A DNA stretch of 64,000 nt, from contig NZ_BMVY01000017.1 in NCBI RefSeq assembly GCF_014650955.1, forward strand, positions 102,399-166,398, given 5' to 3'. This DNA is from Streptomyces tauricus (GTDB lineage: Bacteria > Actinomycetota > Actinomycetes > Streptomycetales > Streptomycetaceae). A program made the position numbers and the translations under genes. Position 1 is the stretch's first letter. Every line of letters starts with the position of its first letter. Under the pieces are notes generated by a model. That model did not search any database. It worked only from the letters and a program-made list of their open reading frames with translations, and was not told where the DNA came from. Shown in pieces: positions 36,801-44,700 of the stretch.

Positions 36801-36808
36801 AGGGCTGA
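33803..36808 (+). CDS. Large TPR-type helical-repeat protein coupled to HSP90-like ATPase
   Basis: This 1001-residue protein is almost entirely alpha-helical, with repeated Ala/Leu/Glu-rich helix pairs of tetratricopeptide type. Examples are WADEGGESATLGAWARHQLG, REAGQAYERAGELWLTLGNV and AELYEEAGDPGEALAARARG. The N-terminal part (MSEPTDLDFDALRRAMQENY) is a distinct domain with FVPFARLLRMWDERPEDFDE. A Gly-rich linker is at about residues 540-555. No enzymatic motif is seen. The 4-nt ATGA overlap with the HSP90-like gene points to stoichiometric production and a shared role, perhaps as chaperone and TPR partner; this is inference. The frame upstream of 33803 is antisense-like and non-coding. 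Confidence 0.85.
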   Translation: MSEPTDLDFDALRRAMQENYEQPEGPARNARAEQLLIEAEKLNIPLAVIEALGHQLKVYNYSSEKDRMFVPFARLLRMWDERPEDFDEYEIHSLHWVFKWVSSGMLGQPHIPLASIEKWLGEMEHRYRLAGHSERAVRAAEFTVAREVGDLARAERAYTAWLAADRDSMADCHACELHDQGGWRAERGADAEALELWRPVLEGEYTCAHEPHAVLASSLLPLLRLGRTDEARAHHLRGFRLVRPMESMRGAYADHVEFCALSGNEARALELLAERPSYFTDNGEPRSRMDFLAVVALLADRLTSLGLGTRTVPGPAGRTWTAAELAAHARVEALSLAGRFDARNGTTRVSERIRRRMDRQPLVERLPLGVRAERTGLATATATAPVRPSPAPGAGSGADLPALLAEARRLSAALHPESVAAWAAVAEAVGDAGDRELTPRDRAEMTDHEAMGLGPDGVELFARAAELYEEAGDPGEALAARARGAYALALSGRSEEALAAVSEPYELVLALFAEGATGLRQAASVLVGRARILLQRVHEAAGTNGGGAGGDSGGGSKASAAARTSARELLALAGPGAGDDLLVASRAAEARAMLGELAALSGDAEKAAELLTEASEAFVAAGVPWFAVEYEARLTGLARHLGDAEAAERAARAALEHGAPFMEATGHAQLHLQLAEILGATGRFGPAADHALEASHWADEGGESATLGAWARHQLGGFLLRQDRWAEAAEVLESALAELSADTHGDGAIVQTRWWLGDCLTELGEHREAAEHWLRAADIARRWPEQQDHATLAHLAAEALGHAGLLREAGQAYERAGELWLTLGNVHGLVRSLRARAWLAVRGESEDVEGDDGPTGAGVDVARELMTRAVDACEAGGAEDDAAGEMLDAELAHTHRQFGDLVARSVPGDAGDEAIRVLFEEALGHLTLAVSGFLSLGEDALHDRTGAQLAAGWLEADLERPEGAAGRARAVRDAYAGGGSDEVVVARLAEAERLLRAVEEG

Positions 36809-36820
36809 GTCCCGGGTGCG

Positions 36821-37034
36821 GGCGCGTCGTGGCTGACTGCGCCGTTCCCCGCGCCCCTTACGGGGCCCGCCGTTCCCTCGCGGGGCGCTGCGGGTGCGTT
36901 GCGGTGCGCCGTTCCCCGCGCCCCTGATGGGGCCCGCCGCGTCGCTGCGGCCTCTCGCGCCGTTCCCCAGGGCCTCGCCGGGCGCTGCCGGTGCGTCGTG
37001 GTTGGCCGCGCCGTTCCCCGCGCCGCTGAAGGGG
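36821..37034. repeat. Dispersed repeat B, four copies between convergent genes
   Basis: Copies of GCGCCGTTCCCC begin at 36839, 36906, 36957 and 37008 (spacings 67, 51 and 51). Each is preceded by a GGGTGCG/GGTGCGTCGTGG lead-in. They fill the gap between the TPR gene and the convergent DAK2 gene (36809-37043). Several units form GGGGC...GCCCC hairpins that could terminate both genes. Confidence 0.85.
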
Positions 37035-37043
37035 CGGGAGTGG

Positions 37044-38813
37044 TTACTCCACGCCGATCAGGAGTAGCGCCCCCTGGTGGCCGCCCTGGTACACCACCGT
37101 GTCCACAGCCAAGTACGACTCGCGGACCTTGGCCTCCAAGTGGTCGGCGATCGTGGTGGGGGCCTCTTCGCCCAGGACCAGGGTGACCATCTCGCCACCC
37201 GCCGAGAGCATCCGGTTGAGGACCGACTCGGCGGTGGCCGTGACGTCGGAGCCGATCACGGCCACGTCGCCGTCGATGAGGCCGAGGATGTCTCCGGCCT
37301 GGCAGATGCCGGCCATGGTCCAGGACTGGTGTTCCGCGACCTCCACCTCGGCATACCGGGTCGCGCCCGCCGCCGAGGTCATCGCGACCACGTCCTCGTC
37401 GAAGCGCCGCTCGGGCTCGTGCACGGCGAGCGCGGCGATCCCCTGCACCGCCGAGCGCGTGGGGATCAGCGCGACCCGTACGCCCTCGGTGCGGGCCTGC
37501 TCGGCCGCCGCCGCGGCCGTGTGGCGCAGCTCGGCGTCGTTCGGCAGCAGGACGACCTCCAGGGCGTGCGCCCGGCGTACCGCGTCCACGAGTTCCCCGC
37601 TCGCCGGCGGCTCCCCGGGGCGCGCGAGGACGGTGGTGGCCCCCGCCTCGGCGTAGAGCCGCGCGAGGCCTTCCCCGGGGACGACGGCCACGACCGCGCG
37701 CTGCGCCCTCTCCCGGACCGGCCGGACCGTCGAGCCCGTGGTGTGCGCGTCGGCCGGCCCGAAGTGCGTGATCCGGATCCGGTACGGCCGCCCGGCCTCG
37801 ACGCCTGCCTCCACGGCCGCGCCCGCGTCGTCGACGTGCACGTGCACGTTCCACAGCCCGTCCCCGCCGACCACGACGAGCGAGTCCCCCAGCGCGTCGA
37901 GCCGGTCGCGCAGCCGCGCCACGGCCGTGTCGTCCGCCTCCAGGAGGTAGATCACCTCGAACGCGGGGCCGGTCTCCTCCTGGACGGATACGGGAGCGGA
38001 GGCGGGTGCGGGGCCGCCGTCCGCGCACTCCCCCGCCTCCGCGATCTCCACGCGCGCGTGGGACGCGAGTACCGGCACCGCTCTCCCGGTCACGGTGGGG
38101 GCCTCGCCGGTGAACGTCTCCACCAGCGCCCCCAGCACGGCCACGAGTCCCCGGCCGCCGGCGTCGACCACTCCGGCGCGTTCCAGGACGGCCAGCTGCC
38201 CGGGAGTCGCCGCGAGCGCCGCCCGCGCGCCCTCGTACGCGGCCCGCGCGACCACCGCGCAGTCCCCCTCGGCACCCGAGGCCGCGTCGGCGGCGGCCGA
38301 GGCGACGGTGAGGACCGTGCCCTCCACCGGGTGCGCGACGGCCTGCCTGGCCGCGTCGGCCGCGTGCCGTAGGGCGAGCCGCAGACCCGGGCCGTCGGTC
38401 CGCTCGCTGCCCGTGTCCGCGGCGAGGACCTGCGCCATGCCCCGCAGGAGCTGCGCGAGGATCGTCCCCGAGTTGCCCCGCGCCCCGATGAGCGCGCCGT
38501 GCGCCATGGCCCGTACCGCGTCGGCGAGTGTGGGCGGCTCGATCCGGGGGCTGTCGATCCGGGGGCCGTCGGGCAGCGGTCCGTCGGGCGGGGTGCCGAC
38601 GACGGACATCGCCGCGTGCGCCGCGAAGACCGCCTCGACCGCCCCGGCCGCCGACTCGACGGTCAGATAGAGATTGGTGCCGGTGTCCCCGTCGGCGACG
38701 GGATAGACATTGATCGCGTCGATCTCCTCGCGCGCACGGCCGAGGGCCTCCAGCGCGAGCCCGCACCAGGCGCGTACCGCGGATGCGTCCAATGTCTGCG
38801 GCACCTGCGGCAC
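37044..38813 (-). CDS. DAK2 (FakA/DhaL-like) phosphatase-kinase domain protein
   Basis: This 589-residue protein opens with a DhaL-type nucleotide-binding domain. INVYPVADGDTGTNLYLTVE (about residues 30-49) carries the Mg-ADP-binding Asp residues, followed by AHGALIGARGNSGTILAQLL. The C-terminal half (HVHVDDAGAAVEAGVEAGRP onward) resembles the FakA/YloV region. In firmicutes FakA phosphorylates fatty acids bound by FakB, but no fakB is visible here. The Streptomyces function is unproven. GTG 38813 (MPQVPQTLDAS) has GGAGG upstream. It is divergent from rpmB. Confidence 0.88.
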   Translation of the reverse strand: MPQVPQTLDASAVRAWCGLALEALGRAREEIDAINVYPVADGDTGTNLYLTVESAAGAVEAVFAAHAAMSVVGTPPDGPLPDGPRIDSPRIEPPTLADAVRAMAHGALIGARGNSGTILAQLLRGMAQVLAADTGSERTDGPGLRLALRHAADAARQAVAHPVEGTVLTVASAAADAASGAEGDCAVVARAAYEGARAALAATPGQLAVLERAGVVDAGGRGLVAVLGALVETFTGEAPTVTGRAVPVLASHARVEIAEAGECADGGPAPASAPVSVQEETGPAFEVIYLLEADDTAVARLRDRLDALGDSLVVVGGDGLWNVHVHVDDAGAAVEAGVEAGRPYRIRITHFGPADAHTTGSTVRPVRERAQRAVVAVVPGEGLARLYAEAGATTVLARPGEPPASGELVDAVRRAHALEVVLLPNDAELRHTAAAAAEQARTEGVRVALIPTRSAVQGIAALAVHEPERRFDEDVVAMTSAAGATRYAEVEVAEHQSWTMAGICQAGDILGLIDGDVAVIGSDVTATAESVLNRMLSAGGEMVTLVLGEEAPTTIADHLEAKVRESYLAVDTVVYQGGHQGALLLIGVE

Positions 38814-39087
38814 CTGCGCCTCCTTGAGCAGCCGGTCTGAGCGGCCGGAGCGAGCGGCCGAACGTCCGACGCAGCGTAGACCCAGGTGGGGTGCCGGCCG
38901 GAAGAGGGCCGGGAGGGACCCCGCGCGGGACATGGTAGTTTCGTTGTACGGACGCAGTCGTTGTATGCTGCTCCGGTTGCCCGATCTCATCGGGCCTTCC
39001 CCCTGGCAGCGCCACTCAGATCCTACGATCCTGATCTCGGCATGCCGGGATCCACCGTAAGAGCATCTGAAGTCTTTGGAGTGACCC

Positions 39088-39273
39088 GTGGCTGCCAACT
39101 GCGACGTCTGTGGCAAGGGGCCGAGCTTCGGCAACAGCATCTCGCACTCGCACCGCCGTACGTCCCGTCGCTGGAACCCGAACATCCAGCGCGTCCGTAC
39201 CGTGGTCAGCGGGACGCCGAAGCGCGTCAACGCTTGCACCTCGTGCATCAAGGCCGGCAAGGTCTCGCGCTGA
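39088..39273 (+). CDS. rpmB: 50S ribosomal protein L28 (zinc form)
   Basis: This 61-residue protein reads MAANCDVCGKGPSFGNSISH, with the L28 core HSHRRTSRRWNPNIQ. The two Cys pairs CDVC and CTSC make it the zinc-containing C+ paralogue; Streptomyces also carry a zinc-free copy elsewhere. GTG 39088 follows GGAG. It has its own terminator at 39315-39346. Confidence 0.97.
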   Translation: MAANCDVCGKGPSFGNSISHSHRRTSRRWNPNIQRVRTVVSGTPKRVNACTSCIKAGKVSR

Positions 39274-39314
39274 TCGCTCTGCAACAGCGCGCAGCCACTG
39301 CTGGTCCACCGCTC

Positions 39315-39346
39315 AAAGCCGGTCCCCCTCACGGAGGACCGGCTTT
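39315..39346. terminator. rpmB terminator
   Basis: A perfect 11-bp stem AAAGCCGGTCC/GGACCGGCTTT around a 10-nt loop, 42 nt after the rpmB stop, followed by CTGCTG. It also sits ahead of the convergent thiD stop (39407). Confidence 0.9.
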
Positions 39347-39406
39347 CTGCTGTACCCGAGCCGACCAGGCCACTCAGCTGCCCAGCCGCTCGGCTCCCCC
39401 GGCCGC

Positions 39407-40273
39407 TCAGTTCCCCGGCTCCTCCGCCGCCGCCTCTGCTGCCGCCTCCGCCTCCGCTTCCGCGGTGAAGCGCCAGCCGTGATGTACGGGGCCTATCCCT
39501 GACCCGAGCGCGAATCCGGCCGCGATCGCCCCGGTGACGTACTCCTTCGCCGCCACGACCGCGTCCGGTACCGACCGGCCCTTCGCCAGCTCGGAGGCGA
39601 TCGCGCTCGCGAGCGTGCACCCCGTGCCGTGGGTGTGCCGGTTGTCGAACCGGGGCGCGCGCAGCCACAGCTCGTCGGAGCCGTCGGTGAGGAAGTCCAC
39701 CGCGTCCCCGCTCAGGTGACCGCCCTTGATCAGCGCCCAGGCGGGCCCGTACGACAGCACGGCCGCCGCCGCCCGCCGCATCCCGTCCTCCGACTCGACC
39801 GTCACGCCCGTGAGCTGGGCCACCTCGTCGAGGTTCGGTGTCGCCACCGTGGCCACGGGCAGGAGCTTCGTGCGTACGGAGTCCAGGGCGGACGCGGCCA
39901 GCAGGGAGTCGCCGTGCTTGGAGACGCCGACCGGGTCGACGACCGCGGGCGCGTCGGTGCCGCCGATCAACGCGGCGACGGCCTCCACGAGTTCGGCCGA
40001 GGAGAGCATGCCGGTCTTGACCGCCTGGACGCCGATGTCGTCGACCACGCTGCGGTACTGGGCACGCACCGCCTCCACCGGCAGCTCCCAGGCGCCCTGT
40101 ACACCGAGGGAGTTCTGCGCGGTGACGGCGGTGAGCACACTCATACCGTGCACGCCGAGCGCGAGCATGGTCTTCAGGTCGGCCTGGATCCCGGCGCCGC
40201 CACCGGAGTCGGAACCCGCGACCGTCAGTACGCGGGGCGGGGCGGGGCGAGATCCGCTCGGAGGTGTGCTCAT
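39407..40273 (-). CDS. thiD: Hydroxymethylpyrimidine/phosphomethylpyrimidine kinase ThiD
   Basis: ThiD phosphorylates HMP and HMP-P in thiamine synthesis. The 288-residue protein has the kinase signature LTVAGSDSGGGAGIQADLKT (about residues 16-35). It also has ALIKGGHLSGDAVDFL and the anion-hole motif HTHGTGCTLASAIASELA. The C-terminus is extended by an Ala/Glu repeat tail (EAEAEAAAEAAAEE). It overlaps the thiL stop codon by 4 nt, so the pair is coupled. Confidence 0.96.
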   Translation of the reverse strand: MSTPPSGSRPAPPRVLTVAGSDSGGGAGIQADLKTMLALGVHGMSVLTAVTAQNSLGVQGAWELPVEAVRAQYRSVVDDIGVQAVKTGMLSSAELVEAVAALIGGTDAPAVVDPVGVSKHGDSLLAASALDSVRTKLLPVATVATPNLDEVAQLTGVTVESEDGMRRAAAAVLSYGPAWALIKGGHLSGDAVDFLTDGSDELWLRAPRFDNRHTHGTGCTLASAIASELAKGRSVPDAVVAAKEYVTGAIAAGFALGSGIGPVHHGWRFTAEAEAEAAAEAAAEEPGN

Positions 40274-41235
40274 GACTCGATGTCCCCGAAGTGGTCCCAG
40301 CCGCCCTTGCTGGTCCAGGGCGCCCCGTCGACCGTGACCTGGGGCAGCGCCGACGGATTGAGGACCTCGCCGATCACCTTCCAGCGGGCGGGCAGCTTCA
40401 CGTCCGCCGGGAAGGTCGCGACGATCGCGTGGTCCTCACCGCCGGTGAGCACCCACTGGATCGGGTCGACGCCGACGGCCTGACCGATGTCGTTCATCTG
40501 CGTGGGGATGTCGACGGCACCGGAGCGGATGTCGATCCGTACCTTGCTGGCCTCGGCGATGTGCCCGAGGTCGGCGATCAGCCCGTCGCTGACGTCCGTC
40601 ATGGAGGTCGCGCCGAGCCCGGCCGCCGCGGGGCCCGCGTGGTACGGCGGTTCCGGGCGGCGGTGTGCCTCGACGAAGGCGCGCGGCGAGCGGAAGCCGC
40701 GGGAGAGCACGGCGTGCCCGGCCGCGGACCAGCCCAGCCAGCCCGTCACGGCCACCACGTCGCCGGGCCGTGCGCCGCCCCGGGTGACCGGCTCGTGGTT
40801 GCGCAGATCACCGAGCGCGGTGATCGCCACGGTGATCGTGTCGCCGCGTACGACGTCTCCGCCGACCACGGCCGCGCCCGCGACCTGGCACTCGTCGCGC
40901 AGGCCGTCCATCAGCTCGGAGGGCCAGGTGGCGGGCAGTTCGGCCGGGACGACCAGGCCGAGGAGCAGTGCGGTCGGCACGGCGCCCATGGCGGCGATGT
41001 CCGCGAGGTTCTGTGCGGCGGCCTTGCGGCCGACGTCGTACGCGGTGGACCAGTCGCGCCGGAAGTGCCGTCCCTCCAGGAGGATGTCGGTGCTCGCCAC
41101 GACCCTGCGGTCGGGGGCGGCCACCACGGCCGCGTCGTCACCCGGCCCGACGCGTACCGCCGGGGTGGTGGTGAGCCGGGAGGTGAGCTCCTTGATGAGC
41201 CCGAACTCCCCCAACTCGCCCACGGTTCCCTTCAC
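40270..41235 (-). CDS. thiL: Thiamine-monophosphate kinase ThiL
   Basis: ThiL makes thiamine pyrophosphate from the monophosphate. The 321-residue PurM-like kinase has GPGDDAAVV (Mg-binding Asp pair), STDILLEGRHFRRDW, GDLRNHEPVTRGGARPGD, TDVSDGLIADLGHIAEAS and WVLTGGEDHAIVATF. GTG 41235 starts MKGTVGELGEFGLIKEL. It is the upstream gene of thiL-thiD, which share the final step of thiamine biosynthesis. Confidence 0.96.
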   Translation of the reverse strand: MKGTVGELGEFGLIKELTSRLTTTPAVRVGPGDDAAVVAAPDRRVVASTDILLEGRHFRRDWSTAYDVGRKAAAQNLADIAAMGAVPTALLLGLVVPAELPATWPSELMDGLRDECQVAGAAVVGGDVVRGDTITVAITALGDLRNHEPVTRGGARPGDVVAVTGWLGWSAAGHAVLSRGFRSPRAFVEAHRRPEPPYHAGPAAAGLGATSMTDVSDGLIADLGHIAEASKVRIDIRSGAVDIPTQMNDIGQAVGVDPIQWVLTGGEDHAIVATFPADVKLPARWKVIGEVLNPSALPQVTVDGAPWTSKGGWDHFGDIES

Positions 41236-41541
41236 CGAGTCTCACCTGTTCCCTTCGTGCCCATGAACCGGGTTGCCTTGTCTGCTTCTGTTGACGCTCA
41301 GCTGCGCTTCTGTTCCCGCGTTCGCCCGGCCGTGGACCACGTTCGCCCCGCCGCGGCCCGCCTCCGCCCGGTCGCGGGCCGTCCCGTACCTCGGTACCGT
41401 CGAATCAACCGTCAACCTGTGCGGTCCGTGCACCCTGGCGCGCAAGCCCCCGCTCCCGCGGGTCTCCCCGTGGCGTGCGGCGACGCGATACCGTGGCGTT
41501 CCTTTTCCCCACATGATCCTCGTGGCCGCCCTGGAGGTTCC
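41236..41541. other. Divergent promoter region, thiL / Lrp-type gene
   Basis: The two genes diverge from this 306-bp region. I see no THI-box riboswitch (no clear CTGAGA core) and no RNA gene; a promoter for each side is assumed. Confidence 0.45.
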
Positions 41542-41775
41542 GTGGTACAGGCGTACATCCTGATCCAGACGGAGGTCGGCAAAGCGTCGACCGTCGCCGA
41601 GACGATCAGCAAGATTTCGGGGGTGATCCAGGCCGAGGACGTGACAGGGCCGTACGACGTGATCGTGCGGGCCCAAGCCGACACAGTGGACGAACTCGGC
41701 CGCATGGTGGTCGCGCGAGTCCAGCAGGTGGACGGCATCACGCGTACTCTGACCTGCCCGGTCGTGCACCTGTAG
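41542..41775 (+). CDS. Lrp/AsnC ligand-binding (RAM) domain protein without HTH
   Basis: This 77-residue protein consists only of the RAM domain of Lrp/AsnC regulators: MVQAYILIQTEVGKASTVAE, VTGPYDVIVRAQADTVDELG and RMVVARVQQVDGITRTLTCP. There is no DNA-binding helix-turn-helix, so it cannot act as a conventional repressor. It may instead modulate an Lrp partner or bind amino acids. GTG 41542 has GGAGG 5 nt upstream. It is followed after 20 nt by the DUF3515 lipoprotein. Confidence 0.9.
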   Translation: MVQAYILIQTEVGKASTVAETISKISGVIQAEDVTGPYDVIVRAQADTVDELGRMVVARVQQVDGITRTLTCPVVHL

Positions 41776-41795
41776 CCCCCGTCTACGCTGGGCCG

Positions 41796-42305
41796 GTGGA
41801 CCTCTTCCGTCACCGGCGTGCTTCTCTGGTCGGGCTGCCCGCCCTTGTCCTGCTGATCGCTGCCACAGGCTGCTCCTCAGCAGACGACAACATCCCGGCC
41901 TCGGTTCCCAGTCCGGGGGCCAAGGCCACCAAGCTGTGCCAGAACCTGGACAAGTCGTTGCCACGGAAGGTGGACGGCCTCGATCGGGAGGATCCCGAGC
42001 CCCGGTCAGCGCTGACCGCGGGCTGGGGAAGCCCGGCGATCATACTGCGCTGCGGGGTGTCGCGGCCCGCGAAGATGGTGGACCCCAAGGTGGCCAACGG
42101 TGATGATCCTGTGGCGATCGGCGGGGTCGTGAACGGGATCGACTGGCTGATGGAGAAGCGGGAGGGTGGGGTGACTCGCTTCACCTCCGCGCAGCGGCGC
42201 GTGTATGTGGAGGTGACCGTCCCCTCCGGGCGGGACACGTCCTCTGTTCTCGTCGACCTGACCGAGGCCATCAAGAAGGAGATCCCTTCGGGGATCGCGG
42301 ACTGA
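41796..42305 (+). CDS. DUF3515 lipoprotein
   Basis: This 169-residue protein begins with a lipoprotein signal (MDLFRHRRASLVGLPALVLL) and lipobox LIAATGC, Cys at about residue 26. The mature part has GWGSPAIILRCGVSRPAKMV, NGIDWLMEKREGGVTRFTS and EVTVPSGRDTSSVLVDLTEA, the DUF3515 pattern. Its function is unknown; it is anchored outside the membrane. It is probably co-transcribed with the RAM-domain gene 20 nt upstream. Confidence 0.9.
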   Translation: MDLFRHRRASLVGLPALVLLIAATGCSSADDNIPASVPSPGAKATKLCQNLDKSLPRKVDGLDREDPEPRSALTAGWGSPAIILRCGVSRPAKMVDPKVANGDDPVAIGGVVNGIDWLMEKREGGVTRFTSAQRRVYVEVTVPSGRDTSSVLVDLTEAIKKEIPSGIAD

Positions 42306-42341
42306 TGGCCCCGGCCGGTTCGTACGCCGCCGGTTCGTTGT

Positions 42342-42458
42342 CGGGTGCGGGTGCGTCGTGGCTGGTGTTGCGCAGTTCCCCGCGCCCCTGAAAGCAGAGG
42401 CCCTGCCCCACCCGGAGAAGCGAAGCCGGTGCCCGGGACCCCGCGCCCCTGAAAGCGA
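42342..42458. repeat. Dispersed repeat B, one full and one partial copy
   Basis: A full copy (GGGTGCGGGTGCGTCGTGGC leading to GCAGTTCCCCGCGCCCCTG) and a shortened one (GACCCCGCGCCCCTGAAAGC, about 42437-42456) lie between the DUF3515 gene and the convergent ddlA. Confidence 0.8.
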
Positions 42459-42464
42459 GAAGAT

Positions 42465-43622
42465 TTAGCGCAGGCCCGTCGGCCTGCGCAGCGCCGCCTG
42501 GATCAGGCGGTCCACCAGTTCCGGGTACGGGACCCCCGTCGCTTCCCACATCTTGGGGTACATGGAGATCGGCGTGAAGCCGGGCATCGTGTTGATCTCG
42601 TTGATCACGAACTCCCCGTCCTCGGTGAGGAAGAAGTCCGCGCGGACCAGACCCTCGCAGGACGCGGCCTCGAAGGCCTCGACGGCCAGGCGCCGGATCT
42701 CGGTGGTCTGCTCGGGAGTCAGCGGGGCCGGCACGATACCGGGCGTCGAGTCGATGTACTTCGCCTCGAAGTCGTAGTAGGCGTGCGACTGCACCGGCGG
42801 GATCTCGGCCGGCACGGAGGCCCGCGGCCCGTCCTCGAACTCCAGGACCCCGCACTCGATCTCGCGCCCGCGCAGCAGCGCCTCCACGAGGATCTTCGGG
42901 TCGTGGTGCTGGGCCGCCGCGATCGCCTCGTCCAGGCCGGACAGGTCCTCGACCTTGGTGATGCCGATCGACGAACCCGCGCGCGCGGGCTTCACGAAGA
43001 GCGGCCAGCCGTGCTCCCCCGCGAAGTCGATGATCTTCTTGCGGGCCGCCGACTGGTCCTGCTCCCACTCACGGGGACGGATCACCACGTACGGGCCGAC
43101 CGGCAGCCCGAAGGAGGTGAACACCCGCTTCATGTACTCCTTGTCCTGGCCGACGGCCGAGGCGAGCACACCCGAGCCGACGTACGGGACACCGGAGAGC
43201 TCCAGCAGACCCTGCAGCGTGCCGTCCTCGCCGTACGGGCCGTGCAGCATCGGGAAGACGACGTCGACCTCGCCGAGCGCCTTGGGCACCGAACCCGGCT
43301 CGCTGTAGACCACTTCGCGGTTGGCGGGGTCGACGGGCAGGATCACGCCGCCCTCGCTCGACTCGGCGAGTGACTCGACGTCGGGCGTACGACGCTCGGT
43401 GATCGTCATCCGCTCCGGGTCGTCGGCCGTGAGCACCCAGCGGCCTTCCCGGGTGATGCCGATCGGCAGGACGTCGTACTTGGTCCGGTCGACGGCCCGC
43501 AGGACGGCTCCGGCGGTGACCATGGAGATCCCGTGTTCGGAACTGCGCCCGCCGAAGACGACGGCCACGCGCGGCTTGCGAGGCGGCTGCTCAGGGCTCT
43601 GGGGAAGGTTCTCGGTGCTCAT
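42465..43622 (-). CDS. ddlA: D-alanine--D-alanine ligase
   Basis: Ddl makes the D-Ala-D-Ala dipeptide of peptidoglycan. The 385-residue ATP-grasp enzyme has VVFGGRSSEHGISMVTAGAV, HGPYGEDGTLQGLLELSGVP, VKPARAGSSIGITKVEDLSG and EVDVVF. It ends with DFFLTEDGEFVINEINTMPG, which holds the Mg-binding Glu and Asn. The dipeptide ligase type, rather than a vancomycin-resistance D-Ala-D-Lac type, is inferred from context and not proven. It lies downstream of gpsA on the same strand. Confidence 0.95.
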   Translation of the reverse strand: MSTENLPQSPEQPPRKPRVAVVFGGRSSEHGISMVTAGAVLRAVDRTKYDVLPIGITREGRWVLTADDPERMTITERRTPDVESLAESSEGGVILPVDPANREVVYSEPGSVPKALGEVDVVFPMLHGPYGEDGTLQGLLELSGVPYVGSGVLASAVGQDKEYMKRVFTSFGLPVGPYVVIRPREWEQDQSAARKKIIDFAGEHGWPLFVKPARAGSSIGITKVEDLSGLDEAIAAAQHHDPKILVEALLRGREIECGVLEFEDGPRASVPAEIPPVQSHAYYDFEAKYIDSTPGIVPAPLTPEQTTEIRRLAVEAFEAASCEGLVRADFFLTEDGEFVINEINTMPGFTPISMYPKMWEATGVPYPELVDRLIQAALRRPTGLR

Positions 43623-43680
43623 ATCGGGTTGAGAGTACCCGGTGGTAGGGCTCCGAGTCAGCGGCCGGCGGCGGGGTCGC

Positions 43681-44700
43681 TCAGTGCCGTTCCGGCTTGG
43701 CGCTGCGTGACATCAGTTCCTTGACCGCGACGACCGGCGGCTTGCCCTCGTGGACGATCTCGACGACGGTCTCCGTGATGGGCATGTCGACCCCGTGCCG
43801 GCGCGCCAAGTCCAGTACGGACTCACAGGACTTGACGCCCTCGGCGGTCTGCTTGGTGACCGCGATGGTCTCCTGGAGGGTCATGCCCTTGCCGAGGTTC
43901 GTACCGAAGGTGTGGTTGCGCGAGAGCGGCGAGGAGCAGGTCGCCACGAGGTCGCCCAGGCCCGCGAGTCCGGAGAACGTCAGGGGTTCGGCGCCCATCC
44001 GCAGTCCGAGCCGGGTCGTCTCCGCCAACCCCCGTGTGATGAGGGACCCCTTGGCGTTGTCGCCGAGGCCCATGCCGTCCGCGATGCCGACGGCGAGGCC
44101 GATGACGTTCTTGACCGCGCCGCCCAGCTCGCAGCCCACCACGTCGGTGTTGGTGTACGGCCGGAAGTACGGCGTGTGGCAGGCGGCCTGGAGCCGCTGG
44201 GCCACGCCTTCGTCGCTGCACGCGACCACGGCGGCGGCCGGCATGCGGGCGGCGATCTCCCGGGCCAGGTTGGGCCCGGTGACCACGGCGATCCGGTCGG
44301 CGCCGACCTTCGCGACGTCCTCGATCACCTCGCTCATCCGCATCGCGGAGCCGAGTTCGACGCCCTTCATGAGGGAGACGAGCACCGTGCCGGGCGCGAG
44401 CAGCGGCGCCCATTCCGCGAGGTTCCCGCGCAGGGTCTGCGAGGGCACGGCGAGGACCGTGAAGTCGGCGTCGTGGGCGGCCTCGGCGGCGTCCGTGGTG
44501 GCCCGCAGGTTCTCCGGGAGTTCGATGCCCGGCAGGTAGTCGGGGTTCGTGCGGGTGGAGTTGACCGCTTCGGCGATCTCGGCCCGCCGTCCCCACAGCG
44601 TCACGTCGCAGCCGGCGTCGGCGAGCACCATGCCGAAGGCGGTGCCCCACGATCCGGTCCCGAAGACGGTCGCCTTGACGGGCCTGCCGGATGTCGTCAC
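43681..44700 (-). CDS. gpsA: NAD(P)-dependent glycerol-3-phosphate dehydrogenase
   Basis: GpsA reduces dihydroxyacetone phosphate to sn-glycerol-3-phosphate for phospholipid synthesis. The 339-residue protein has the NAD-binding motif VFGTGSWGTAFGMVLADAG and GPNLAREIAARMPAA. It also has the catalytic KNVIGLAVGIADGMGLGDNA and AGLGDLVATCSSPLSRNHTF. GTG 44700 overlaps the plsC stop codon by 4 nt, coupling glycerol-3-phosphate production to its acylation. Confidence 0.96.
   Translation of the reverse strand: MTTSGRPVKATVFGTGSWGTAFGMVLADAGCDVTLWGRRAEIAEAVNSTRTNPDYLPGIELPENLRATTDAAEAAHDADFTVLAVPSQTLRGNLAEWAPLLAPGTVLVSLMKGVELGSAMRMSEVIEDVAKVGADRIAVVTGPNLAREIAARMPAAAVVACSDEGVAQRLQAACHTPYFRPYTNTDVVGCELGGAVKNVIGLAVGIADGMGLGDNAKGSLITRGLAETTRLGLRMGAEPLTFSGLAGLGDLVATCSSPLSRNHTFGTNLGKGMTLQETIAVTKQTAEGVKSCESVLDLARRHGVDMPITETVVEIVHEGKPPVVAVKELMSRSAKPERH

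Noticed and set aside
41236..41541. TPP riboswitch for thiL
   Set aside because: No CTGAGA-type THI-box core or matching stems seen; thiL kinases are often not riboswitch-controlled.
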